NCBI GenBank assembly: GCA_024226315.1
Contig: JAAELT010000458.1
Coordinates: 1 to 64,000, forward strand
DNA length: 64,000 bases
DNA from: a bacterium
GTDB taxonomy: Bacteria; Acidobacteriota; Thermoanaerobaculia; Multivoradales; J023
Direction of reading: 5' to 3'
The position numbers were made by a program, and so were the translations under genes. The notes under the pieces were generated by a model. The model saw only the letters and a program-made list of their open reading frames with translations. It did no database searches and had not been told where the DNA came from. Positions within the stretch are counted from its first letter, which is position 1, and every line of letters starts with the position of its first letter. Positions 1-7,940 of this stretch are shown piece by piece.

Positions 1-1
1 C

Positions 2-2710
2 TTGCCGCAAACCTCACTCGGGGAGGGCGGGCCGGGAGCGGGGGGCTTCTGGGGCCAGCACCGCGAAGACGCGCAGGCGAGCGCCACCCACGAAGTAGGC
101 GAGGGCCTCCTGACCCACTACACCGATCGCCTCGCCGGCTCGCTGACCCGTGGCCTTACGAGCACCAAGCTCAGCCTGGCGCCGCTGCCGATCTTCGGCG
201 AGACCGACACCCAGGCGCGTCTCACCGCTACCCAGCGCCTCGGCGCCAGGGCCGACCTCATTTATTCGGTCAACCCCCGTGACGCCGAAGGCCAGACCCA
301 CATCCTCGATCTCCATGATTTCGACTTTGCCCCTGGCGTTGGTGCCCAGGTCTTCACCAACGACGACAACGACGAGGGCGCCACCCTGGTCCAGATCGTG
401 GAGTTGGGTGGTGGCAAGCGTGCGCGGGAGGGCACCGAGTGGCTGGGCAAGCTGGTGATCGAGGCCCCGGAGGGCATCTCGCGTCGCGGCATCGAGCGCT
501 CGCTCGACCTGCGCAAGGGAGATCTGCTTGCCGAGGACGCCGCCTTCGACGCCGAGGTCGACGCCCTCGAAGAGCTGCGCCGGCAGGGCTATCCCGGCGC
601 CTGGGTGACGGCGTCCACCGAGCCGCTGGAGCGCCGAACGAAGCTCGGTCTGGTGGTGGATCCGGGGCCGCGAGTGAGCTTCGAGTTCGAGGGGGAGAAG
701 TTACCGCGGACGGCACTGCGGGGGATCGAGCAGAGCTACCGGACTGCCGACGAGAAGGCCTCTCTCGAAGAGATGCGGGCGGCGTCGGTCGCAGCGCTGC
801 GCCAGGAGGGATTTCTCGACCCGACGGTCGAGGTGACGGTGACGGCCGTGGACGGCGACGAACCGGCTCCAGGGCGGCTCGTGAGAGTGTGGTCCGAAGG
901 TGGGCAGCAGGCCGATCCCGGAGCGCCGGAGCTCGTCGGCGTGGGCGCCGCTGCTGCCGCGATCGTCGCGGACCAGTTCGAATCCCGCCTGGCGCGGATC
1001 GAGCTCGCGGTCGGTCTGCCGGGTGCCGACCGTTACCTGGTGCAGTCCCTGAAGGGCCTGGGCTATCCGCGCGCGGCGATCACCGGCCGCGAGCTTTCCG
1101 AGGACGGTGAGCGACTGGTCGTCCATGTCGAGCCTGGGGAGCGCCAGCTCCTGGCGCGGATCGAGATCCACGGATTGCCGGCCGAAGACGTCGCGCGGCT
1201 GGAAGCGTCGTTGCCGGTGCGCGCCGGCGGCCCGGCGCGGCGCGACCTCGTCACCCTGGCGTCCCATGCCATCGAAGACGACCTCCGGGACCGTGGCTAT
1301 CGCGAGGCCGCCGTGCGCACCACCCTCGAGCCGGTCGGCTCGACCGACGAGGAGGGCGAGGGGCCCCTGGCGTTGCTGTTGCGGTTCGAGGTCGAGCCGG
1401 GCGAGCGGCACCGCGTCGCCGGGGTGCGCTTCGAGGGGCTCAAAGGCACCCGGTTCCGCTTCGCCGAGCGCGTCGCCGATCTCGAGAGGGGCGGCGACTA
1501 CCGCGAGAACGCGGTCGGCGAAGCCCGCCGGCGCCTGTCGCAAACCGGGCTCTTCGAGAGCATCCGCACCTCCAGCGAGAGCGTGCCGGCGTCAGGCGTC
1601 TCGGCCGGGCGAGGCACCACGGACCGGGACGCGACAGTCCAGGACACCACCGTCGTCTTCGAAGTCGCCGAGAAGCCCCGTTATCTGCTCGCCATGGGAG
1701 CGCGCTACGTGAGCGGCGAGGACGTCGGCCTGGTGGCCGACGCCATCGACTCCAACTTCGTCGGTCGCGGCACCACCCTGGGCCTGCGTGCCATCTACGC
1801 CAACGCCCAGGACCGCAGCCTGCGGCTGTTTCACGCCATCCCCAGGGTTTTCGGCACCAAGGCCAGCCTGGAGGTTTTCGTCGAGGGCAAGGACGAGACC
1901 ACCGAGGGTCTGCTGGTCGACAGTGTCGAGGGCTGGGTGCAGGTGACCTCGCCTCTCGGCCCGAGGATCAAGAACCGGCTCTACCTGCGTTACCAGGACC
2001 TGGTTTTCAGGCCTGAGGTGAGCATCGGTGGCCTCGAGCCGGAGTCGGAGCCGGGTTCGCGGATCGTGGCGCCGTCTCTGGGCTGGCAGCTCTCCTTCGA
2101 CAACCGCTCGCGTGACCGCAACCAGGCGGCGATCTCCGGCAGGCGTCCGAACGGTCTCTTCTTCGGCCTCGACCTGGTGGGGACGCACGAGGATCTCGGC
2201 AGCGATTTTTCGGTGCTGGGAGTCTTCAGCCAGCTCAAGCTCTTCCACGACGTTGCCGAAGTGCGCAAGGAGCGCGAGAGCGCGAGTGCCGTCACATGGG
2301 CACAGTCGGTCCGGATCGGCCTGCAGGAGTCGTTCGACGACACCGAGATCCCGATCATCGAGCGTCTGCGGGCGGGTGGCGAGTACTCGGTGCGCGGCTA
2401 CCGCACCAACAGCCTCGGGCCACTCGACTCCGAGGGCAACGGCCTCGGCGGCGAGGCGTTCTTCGTCCTCAACGAAGAGCTGCACTTTCCGGTATGGGGC
2501 GAGGACGTTTCCGGGCTGGTGTTCCTCGACGCCGGCAACGTCTGGGAGACGATCGACCTGATCGACTCGGAGCTGGTCTGGTCCGTGGGTTTCGGCGTCC
2601 GAGCGTCGACCCCGGTCGGTCCGATCCGCCTCGACCTCGCGGTGCCGCTCGACAAGCGCGAGATCGACGACGACTTCAAGGTCTACATCGGTTTCGGCAA
2701 CGTCTTCTGA
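2..2710 (+). CDS. Omp85-family outer membrane protein (TamA/BamA-like) with TamB-like N-terminal segment, 5' partial
   Basis: The frame is open from the left edge, so the true start is probably outside the window. Residues ~140-500 hold POTRA-like repeats (motifs such as 'LRRQGYPGAWV' and 'LRDRGYREAAV'). Residues ~560-902 are a 16-strand-type barrel ending in the phenylalanine 'YIGFGNVF', as in BAM-dependent outer membrane proteins. The conserved barrel motif 'GGEYSVRGYRTNSLGP' (~788-803) matches the (V/I)RG(F/Y) loop that plugs Omp85 pores. The first ~130 residues do not look like POTRA. They resemble the C-terminal domain of TamB, with 'ARLTATQRLGARADLIYSVN' followed by a beta-rich stretch ending in 'VELGGG'. 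The likely role is insertion or export of proteins or lipids at the outer membrane. The family call is firm; the TamB part is inference from sequence pattern. Confidence 0.88.
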   Translation: MPQTSLGEGGPGAGGFWGQHREDAQASATHEVGEGLLTHYTDRLAGSLTRGLTSTKLSLAPLPIFGETDTQARLTATQRLGARADLIYSVNPRDAEGQTHILDLHDFDFAPGVGAQVFTNDDNDEGATLVQIVELGGGKRAREGTEWLGKLVIEAPEGISRRGIERSLDLRKGDLLAEDAAFDAEVDALEELRRQGYPGAWVTASTEPLERRTKLGLVVDPGPRVSFEFEGEKLPRTALRGIEQSYRTADEKASLEEMRAASVAALRQEGFLDPTVEVTVTAVDGDEPAPGRLVRVWSEGGQQADPGAPELVGVGAAAAAIVADQFESRLARIELAVGLPGADRYLVQSLKGLGYPRAAITGRELSEDGERLVVHVEPGERQLLARIEIHGLPAEDVARLEASLPVRAGGPARRDLVTLASHAIEDDLRDRGYREAAVRTTLEPVGSTDEEGEGPLALLLRFEVEPGERHRVAGVRFEGLKGTRFRFAERVADLERGGDYRENAVGEARRRLSQTGLFESIRTSSESVPASGVSAGRGTTDRDATVQDTTVVFEVAEKPRYLLAMGARYVSGEDVGLVADAIDSNFVGRGTTLGLRAIYANAQDRSLRLFHAIPRVFGTKASLEVFVEGKDETTEGLLVDSVEGWVQVTSPLGPRIKNRLYLRYQDLVFRPEVSIGGLEPESEPGSRIVAPSLGWQLSFDNRSRDRNQAAISGRRPNGLFFGLDLVGTHEDLGSDFSVLGVFSQLKLFHDVAEVRKERESASAVTWAQSVRIGLQESFDDTEIPIIERLRAGGEYSVRGYRTNSLGPLDSEGNGLGGEAFFVLNEELHFPVWGEDVSGLVFLDAGNVWETIDLIDSELVWSVGFGVRASTPVGPIRLDLAVPLDKREIDDDFKVYIGFGNVF

Positions 2711-2733
2711 GCCCGGACGGATAAGATACGTCC

Positions 2734-4434
2734 ATGGGGAGTTGGAGCGTTCGTTTCGGCCTCGTCGTTCTGTGTCTGTTCGGTCCGATCTCCTCGCGGG
2801 ACACGGCCTCGGCGCAGGACGCCGTCGTGCCAGAGAAGAACAGGGCCGAGCTGTTGCTCGACGAGGCCCGGAGCCTGGCTCGCGACGGCCAGCACGCCGA
2901 GGCCCTGCCGATCTACCAGCGGTTGACCGCGGCGGTCGGCCAGCAGCTCGGGGAAGACAGCACCGCCCTCATCTATCTCCTGCGGGAGCAGGCATACCAG
3001 CACCACGCGCTCGGCCAGCCCGAGGAGGCGGAGCCGCTCTACCGCCGCGCGCTGACGATCGGCGAGAAGAGGCTGCCCGCGGCCTCGCCGGACAACCTGC
3101 CTACCTTGCGAGCCCTGGCGGCACTGACCCTCGGGCGGGGAAAGCACGCCGAGGCGCGGTCGCTGTTCGAGCGCGCCCTGGCCATTCAGGAGGCGGACGG
3201 AGTCGCGCCCACCCAGGATCTGGCGCGCACCTACGGCGACCTCGCCCTCCTGAGTCAGCTCGAGGGGCGGGTCGGGGAGTCGGAGAAGCAGTATCGCCGC
3301 GCCGTCGAAGTCGGCGAGTCCACCGGGCTGGACCAGGTATCGCTGGCCACCCTGGTCAACAATCTGGGCGCGGTGTGCGCCGCACAGGATCGCCTGGACG
3401 AAGCCGAGCCACTCTATCGCCGCGCTCTCTCAATGCGTGAGGCTGCGCTCGGGCCCGAGCATCAGGACGTCGCCTTCGTGCTGAAAGAGCTGGCGAGCGT
3501 CTACCACCGTCAGGGCCATCTCGACCGGGCGGCGCCGCTTTATGAGCGCAGCCTCGAGATCCAGGAGAGAGCCGGGCAGGGCAACCAGGCCATCTCCGAG
3601 CTGGTCGATCAGCTCGCCATCGTCCACCGCTTGCTGAAGCAGCCGGCCGAGGCCGAAAAGTACTTCGAGCGTTCGGTGAAGATCGCCGCGCAGGCTCTCG
3701 GCCCCGACCACCCCAACGTGGCAGTGAGAAATAACAACCTGGCGGTGTTCTACGTCGATCAGGGCCGCTTCGGTGAGGCCGAGAATCTCTACCGCCGCAC
3801 CCTGGCGGTCCAGGAAAGTGCCTTCGGCGACCGCCATGTGTCGGTTGCCGTCACTCTCGTCAACCTCGCCAGCCTGCACCAGAAGCAGGGCCGCCTGAAC
3901 CAGGCGCGAGACGAGGCGAGCCGGGCCAAGTCCATCCTCGACGACGAGTGCGGTCCAGGAAACCAGCGCGGCGGCTTCTGTGCCAGCGCCCTCGAGGTCC
4001 ACCGCGAGCTGATGGACCGCCTGGAGGGATCTGCCGACTCGGCGTCGCCGCCGCCCGTCGCCCCCGAGGGCGCGCCGGTGGCAGCGGAGTCTCCGGGGAA
4101 GGCCCCTGAGAAACGCCAGACCGTCACCGTTGTGGCGCCCTTTCCCGCCGCGGACCCGGTCCGAGCGGCCGGCGCCATGGTCTATCGGGCCCAGGTCGCC
4201 TCCCGGCAGGACCGTGGCGGCGCGGAGCGCGAGCTGGCGAAGCTCCGTGCCGCCCACGCCGACCTGCTCGGCACCCTCCCCGGCCAGGTCGCCCACGCCG
4301 ACCTCGGCGACCGCGGCGTCTGGTACCGCATCCAATTCGGCGCCTACGCCGGCAAGTCCCAGGCCCAGGCGCTCTGCGACGGCCTGAGCGCCCGCGGCCT
4401 CGACGGCTGCTGGGTGATCGAGACGGAGCGCTGA
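2734..4434 (+). CDS. Secreted TPR protein with C-terminal SPOR domain
   Basis: 566 aa. An N-terminal signal peptide ends near 'TASAQDA' (~residue 29). About ten kinesin-light-chain-type TPRs follow (TPR_12; motifs 'EAEPLYRRAL', 'LGPDHPNVAVRNNNLAVFY') to ~residue 410. A proline/alanine-rich linker leads to a C-terminal SPOR-like domain (~485-566: 'YRAQVASRQDRGGAERELAKL' region and 'WYRIQFGAYAGKSQAQALCD'). SPOR domains bind denuded septal peptidoglycan, so the protein is probably a periplasmic scaffold. It begins 24 bp after the Omp85 gene, suggesting cotranscription. No function can be assigned beyond the domains. Confidence 0.85.
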   Translation: MGSWSVRFGLVVLCLFGPISSRDTASAQDAVVPEKNRAELLLDEARSLARDGQHAEALPIYQRLTAAVGQQLGEDSTALIYLLREQAYQHHALGQPEEAEPLYRRALTIGEKRLPAASPDNLPTLRALAALTLGRGKHAEARSLFERALAIQEADGVAPTQDLARTYGDLALLSQLEGRVGESEKQYRRAVEVGESTGLDQVSLATLVNNLGAVCAAQDRLDEAEPLYRRALSMREAALGPEHQDVAFVLKELASVYHRQGHLDRAAPLYERSLEIQERAGQGNQAISELVDQLAIVHRLLKQPAEAEKYFERSVKIAAQALGPDHPNVAVRNNNLAVFYVDQGRFGEAENLYRRTLAVQESAFGDRHVSVAVTLVNLASLHQKQGRLNQARDEASRAKSILDDECGPGNQRGGFCASALEVHRELMDRLEGSADSASPPPVAPEGAPVAAESPGKAPEKRQTVTVVAPFPAADPVRAAGAMVYRAQVASRQDRGGAERELAKLRAAHADLLGTLPGQVAHADLGDRGVWYRIQFGAYAGKSQAQALCDGLSARGLDGCWVIETER

Positions 4435-4444
4435 GGCGCCCGAG

Positions 4445-4945
4445 ATGGCTGAGATCTTCCTGAGCTGGGGCAAACCCGACGAGGCGGCGGTCATGGCGCT
4501 GGTGGACCAGCTCCGCGGTCTGGGCCTCGAGCTGTTCGAGTATTCCGCCGACATGCCCGGCGGCGCCGACATTTCCGACGAGGTGATGGATCAGATCGAC
4601 CTGGCCCGTGTGGTAGTGATCTGCTTTTCCGACGCCACCGCTGACCGCGAGTGGATCAAGACCGAGGTCGACTGGGCGTACAAAACCCGGCACAACTACG
4701 GCAAGCTCGAGATCCTGCCGGTGTGGGTCGGGCCGCACCCCGAGGGCCGCCGGCCGCATCTGCTCGAGGAATCGGTGGTCGACCTCCACGGCGGCGGCTC
4801 CGCCCAATACCGCAAGCTGGTCGAGAGGATCTACGAGCTGCTCGACCGTCCGCCGCCGATCGTCGTGCCTGCAGACCGTACGCATCCTGGCTCGGTTGGC
4901 GCTGTGGATGCACGAGCGCGACCCTGGGCTCGGCCTGGCGCCTGA
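4445..4945 (+). CDS. TIR-domain protein; 5' half of a broken TIR-NACHT-FGE gene
   Basis: Residues 1-140 are a TIR domain: strand A 'EIFLSWG', then 'VVVICFSDATADREWIKTEV', with the conserved catalytic-position glutamate at E74 in the W-x3-E context expected for TIR NADases. After 'RPPPIVVP' (nt ~4866) the sequence loses similarity and ends in low-complexity residues. The adjoining frame resumes with 'LQTVRILARLALWMHE', which reads like the helical part C-terminal to a NACHT NTPase. In intact homologues an NTPase of several hundred residues with Walker A/B motifs would lie between. The ORF is therefore probably a truncated effector domain. It starts 11 bp after the TPR-SPOR gene. Confidence 0.75.
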   Translation: MAEIFLSWGKPDEAAVMALVDQLRGLGLELFEYSADMPGGADISDEVMDQIDLARVVVICFSDATADREWIKTEVDWAYKTRHNYGKLEILPVWVGPHPEGRRPHLLEESVVDLHGGGSAQYRKLVERIYELLDRPPPIVVPADRTHPGSVGAVDARARPWARPGA

Positions 4946-6449
4946 GGAGGAGCTGCTGGTGCAGTTGGCGTCGTTCTTCGAGCAGGAGGGCGAGGCCGAT
5001 CCGCGGAAGGCCGCGCGGACGTTCCTCTCCGACGTCGCCGAGTACGCCGGCCTGCTCACCGAGCGCGGCCCGTCGCGCTATGGCTTCATCCACCTGACTT
5101 TCGAGGAGTACCTGGCGGCGGTGGGCATCGCCCACGACGCCGAAGGCGACGTCGAGGCGATGTTCGAGGCGGTGGCGGAGCGGGTGGGCGATCCGGTGTG
5201 GCGCGAGCCCGTGTTGTTGCTGGTCGGCTACGTCGCCCTGGTGCAGCAGCTGCCGACCATCGCCGGCAAGCTGCTGGAGCGCCTGGTAGAGGAGCGGCCC
5301 GGCCCACCTGGATCGGCCGTGGTCGCCGCGGGCACCGCCCTCGCCGACATGGGGAGCAGCCGGGTGGCCGGCAAGGCGCGAGAGATGGTGGTCGAGGGGC
5401 TGGTCGAGACCCTCGGTGACATGAAGGTGCCGGCCAAGGCCCGGCTCGAGGCCGGCGACGTCCTCGGCCGGCTGGGCGATCCACGCCCCGGCGCCGGCAC
5501 TGTTGTGCACACCGGGGTCGAGGTACCGGCGATCGAGTGGCACGAGGTGCCGGCTGGGACGTTCACCATGGGCAGCGACGATGACGACTCGGCCGCTTTC
5601 GACTGGGAGAAGCTCGCGCACGAGGTACGGCTCGAGCGTTTCTGGGTCGCCCGCTACCCGGTGACCAACGCCCAGTATCGGACCTTCGTCGAGGCCGGGG
5701 GCTACGACGACCCTGCCTGGTGGACCGAGGCCGGCCGCGCCTGGCTGAAAGGCGAGGACGAGGCCCCGGATCTGTCGGGGTTCGGTGATGAGGCGTTTCG
5801 CGAGCGATATCGCGACTGGCTGGCGCAGCGCACGCCGGATCTCCGCCGCCGGCCCTGGTACTGGCACCACCCGCGTTTTTCCCGCCCCAGCCGCCCGGTT
5901 GTCGGCGTGTCGTGGTACGAGGCGCAGGCGTTCGCGGCCTGGCTCGAGGCCCGGAGCAGCGGGGGAGTACCGATGCTCCAGGGCGGCGAATCCCCGCCGG
6001 CGGGCTACGGCGTCCGGCTGCCGAGCGAGGCCGAGTGGGAGAAGGCCGCCCGCGGGGCGGACGGCCGCCGCTGGCCTTGGGGTGAGGAGCCCAGCAGCGA
6101 TCGCGCCTCCACTATGGAGCGGGAGCTCGGGGAGCCGAGTTCCGTGGGGTTGTTCCTGACCGGAGCCGGTCCCTTCGGAGCCCTGGACCAGGCCGGCAAC
6201 GTGTGGGAATGGACGCGCACGCTGTGGAGCCGCGATCGGATGGATAGGCCGGACTTCGGCTATCCCTACGATCCCGGCGACGGCCGGGAAGCACTGGCTG
6301 GCTCGGCTCCACGGATCCTGCGCGGAGGGTCCTGGGCCAACGAGAGCCGTCACGCCCGCTGCGCTTCGCGGTTCAGGAACATCGCCGTCAACTACATCGA
6401 CGACGTCGGATTTCGTGTGGTGTTGTCCCTGGCGAATCCTGATTCCTGA
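4896..6449 (+). CDS. NACHT C-terminal helical region plus FGE/SUMF1 domain; 3' half of the broken TIR-NACHT-FGE gene
   Basis: 517 aa from a TTG; the frame is open upstream to about 4869. Residues 1-90 resemble the winged-helix end of a NACHT module ('FIHLTFEEYLAAVGIAHD' is the usual F-x-H-x-x-F-x-E-Y-x-A-A motif). Residues 90-200 are helical, HEAT-like. Residues ~205-517 are a formylglycine-generating-enzyme (SUMF1/EgtB/PvdO) domain: 'VPAGTFTMGSDD', 'YPVTNAQYRTFV', 'LPSEAEWEKAARG', 'GNVWEWT', 'LRGGSWANESRHARC'. There is no Walker A motif. The frame differs from the upstream TIR ORF, so the two halves cannot be one polypeptide without frameshifting. Similar FGE domains cap bacterial TIR-NACHT proteins as candidate sensors. 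Confidence 0.75.
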   Translation: MALWMHERDPGLGLAPEEELLVQLASFFEQEGEADPRKAARTFLSDVAEYAGLLTERGPSRYGFIHLTFEEYLAAVGIAHDAEGDVEAMFEAVAERVGDPVWREPVLLLVGYVALVQQLPTIAGKLLERLVEERPGPPGSAVVAAGTALADMGSSRVAGKAREMVVEGLVETLGDMKVPAKARLEAGDVLGRLGDPRPGAGTVVHTGVEVPAIEWHEVPAGTFTMGSDDDDSAAFDWEKLAHEVRLERFWVARYPVTNAQYRTFVEAGGYDDPAWWTEAGRAWLKGEDEAPDLSGFGDEAFRERYRDWLAQRTPDLRRRPWYWHHPRFSRPSRPVVGVSWYEAQAFAAWLEARSSGGVPMLQGGESPPAGYGVRLPSEAEWEKAARGADGRRWPWGEEPSSDRASTMERELGEPSSVGLFLTGAGPFGALDQAGNVWEWTRTLWSRDRMDRPDFGYPYDPGDGREALAGSAPRILRGGSWANESRHARCASRFRNIAVNYIDDVGFRVVLSLANPDS

Positions 6450-6529
6450 ATTCTGGGTTCTGACGACTCCGAGGTGCGATGGGCCGAGGCTGCCCCGTGG
6501 ACCGGGTCAGTCGCCGTGGGCGGTGGCCG

Positions 6530-6895
6530 TTTCGGTCTGAAGAGCGACCGGCGCCCGATCTGTGTCCGGCAAATCGCCCGGAGACCGAACGCCGGCCGTC
6601 GAGTCTCCGAGATTCTGCCCGAAGAGCGATCGGCGACCGTTCGGAGTCCGCGGACGTTCCGGAAGAGCGATCGGCGCCCGCTCGGAGTCCGAGGACGTTC
6701 CGGGAGAGCCCGCGGTGACCGTTCGGAGTCCGTGAACATTCCCGGAGAGCCCGCGGTGACCGTTCGGAGTCCGTGCGGAATCCGGCAGAGTCCGCGGCGT
6801 CCGTTCGGGGTCCGCGAACAATCTGAGAGAGCGAACGGCGACCGTTCCGGGTCTGTGCGGGTTCTCGGAGAGCGGAGGGCGCCCGGAGGTTCCCG
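6530..6895. repeat. Tandem array of about nine degenerate 41-bp units
   Basis: The core 'CGTTCGGAGTCCG' recurs with an exact 41-bp period: core ends fall at 6568, 6609, 6650, 6691, 6732, 6773, 6814 and 6855, with a decayed copy near 6895. Units differ by several substitutions but almost no indels. Because 41 is not a multiple of 3, the array cannot encode a simple repeated peptide, and long frames across it are chance. It fills most of the otherwise gene-free stretch 6450-7043 between the FGE gene and the antitoxin gene. There are no spacers, so it is not CRISPR. Confidence 0.9.
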
Positions 6896-7043
6896 GCGCG
6901 GCCCGAGGCGCCGCGTCGTCGGCCGTTCGGCCGATGGTGCGGGCGAAGTCGCGGATACGGGCGGCGCGATTCTCGACTTGCTAGCATTCTGCTTGCACAG
7001 GGCTTCGAAGTGCTCTAGGATTCTGCCAGGAGGTAGCCTTGGT

Positions 7044-7268
7044 ATGCCGACGCTGACGATACGAAACGTGCCCGAAGACGTCGTCGACCGGCTCAAGGAA
7101 GCTGCAGGGCGCAAGCATCGTTCCATGGAGCAGGAGGTCCGGGAGCTTCTGACCCAACGCTATCCGGAACGGAACGAGCGCCTCTCCGCGATCCGCGAGC
7201 GTTGGGAGCGCTTCCCCTCACCCAACGCCGAGCAGGTGGATGCCTGGGTGGAGAAGGGCCGCCAGTAG
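7044..7268 (+). CDS. Orphan ribbon-helix-helix antitoxin (FitA/VapB-like)
   Basis: 74 aa: 'MPTLTIRNVPEDVVDRLK' followed by 'HRSMEQEVRELL' is the typical ribbon-helix-helix fold of FitA-type antitoxins (beta strand 'LTIRNVP', two helices, conserved 'S-x-E-x-E-V'). The start is fixed by an AGGAGGT Shine-Dalgarno at 7029-7035. The C-terminal ~35 residues would be the toxin-binding tail. No PIN-domain toxin follows: the next gene begins 176 bp later and is a YbaK protein. A solitary antitoxin may be a relic, may act in trans, or may regulate as a DNA-binding protein. Confidence 0.8.
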   Translation: MPTLTIRNVPEDVVDRLKEAAGRKHRSMEQEVRELLTQRYPERNERLSAIRERWERFPSPNAEQVDAWVEKGRQ

Positions 7269-7310
7269 GTTCGGCCGAGTTTCGATCCTTGAGGCCCTGC
7301 CGACGGACGA

Positions 7311-7328
7311 CCCGCCCGCGGGGGCGGG
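7311..7328. terminator. GC-rich hairpin after antitoxin gene
   Basis: A perfect 7-bp stem CCCGCCC/GGGCGGG with a 4-nt loop lies 43 bp after the antitoxin stop. No T-run follows, so it is at best a weak terminator. Confidence 0.35.
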
Positions 7329-7444
7329 CGGCGTCCGCCCGTTCAGGTGTGGCCGGTTGCGGGCGGACTCTGGAACACTGGATCTGAGGTTCCAGCTTCG
7401 CCGCTGCTGGCCGCAACCGTCTACCCCGATCGGAGGAGAACGCC

Positions 7445-7921
7445 ATGCCGGTACAGAGATTGAAAGACTTTCTGGACGACAACCACGTCAAGTATGTGAC
7501 GGTGAGCCACTCGCGGGCCTACACCGCCCAGGAGATCGCCGCCTCGGCCCACATCAAGGGCAAGGAGCTGGCCAAGACGGTGATGATCAAGAAGGACGGC
7601 ATCATGGCGATGACCGTGCTGCCGGCTTCGTACCAGGTGGATCTCTACCTGCTGCTGGACGCCATCGGCGCGGACAAGGTGGAGTTGGCCGCGGAAGAGG
7701 AGTTCGAAGATCGGTTCCCGGGCTGCGAGATCGGCGCCATGCCGCCTTTCGGCAACCTCTACGGCATGGACGTCTACGTCGCTCCGGAGCTCGCCGAGGA
7801 CACGGAGATCGCCTTCAACGCCGGCAGCCACACCGAGCTGGTCAAGCTCGCCTACGCGGACTTCGCGCGCCTGGTGAAGCCTCGGGTACTGGACTTTTCG
7901 GCGGCGGCGCAGGTCGCTTGA
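7445..7921 (+). CDS. YbaK/EbsC-type aminoacyl-tRNA deacylase
   Basis: 158 aa, the usual size of free-standing trans-editing factors. Features include 'HSRAYTAQEIAASAHIKGKE', the 'KTVMIKKDG' strand with the conserved lysine, 'GCEIGAMPPFG' and 'IAFNAGSHTELVKLAYADF', all hallmarks of the YbaK/ProX fold. Members hydrolyse mischarged tRNAs such as Ala-tRNAPro or Cys-tRNAPro. Substrate specificity cannot be read from the sequence. The Shine-Dalgarno GGAGGAG (7433-7439) sets the start. It is transcribed alone, and the neighbour on its 3' side converges on it. Confidence 0.88.
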   Translation: MPVQRLKDFLDDNHVKYVTVSHSRAYTAQEIAASAHIKGKELAKTVMIKKDGIMAMTVLPASYQVDLYLLLDAIGADKVELAAEEEFEDRFPGCEIGAMPPFGNLYGMDVYVAPELAEDTEIAFNAGSHTELVKLAYADFARLVKPRVLDFSAAAQVA

Positions 7922-7940
7922 CGGCCCGGCCGCCGGAAGC

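Noticed and set aside
701..2485. Long minus-strand frames opposite the Omp85 gene
   Set aside because: High GC content leaves antisense frames open; they lack ribosome sites and recognisable domains, while the plus frame has clear Omp85 motifs.
6474..7043. Long reading frames through the 41-bp array on both strands
   Set aside because: The period is not a multiple of three, frames differ between units and composition is arginine/serine-rich; only the antitoxin at the end is supported by a ribosome site.
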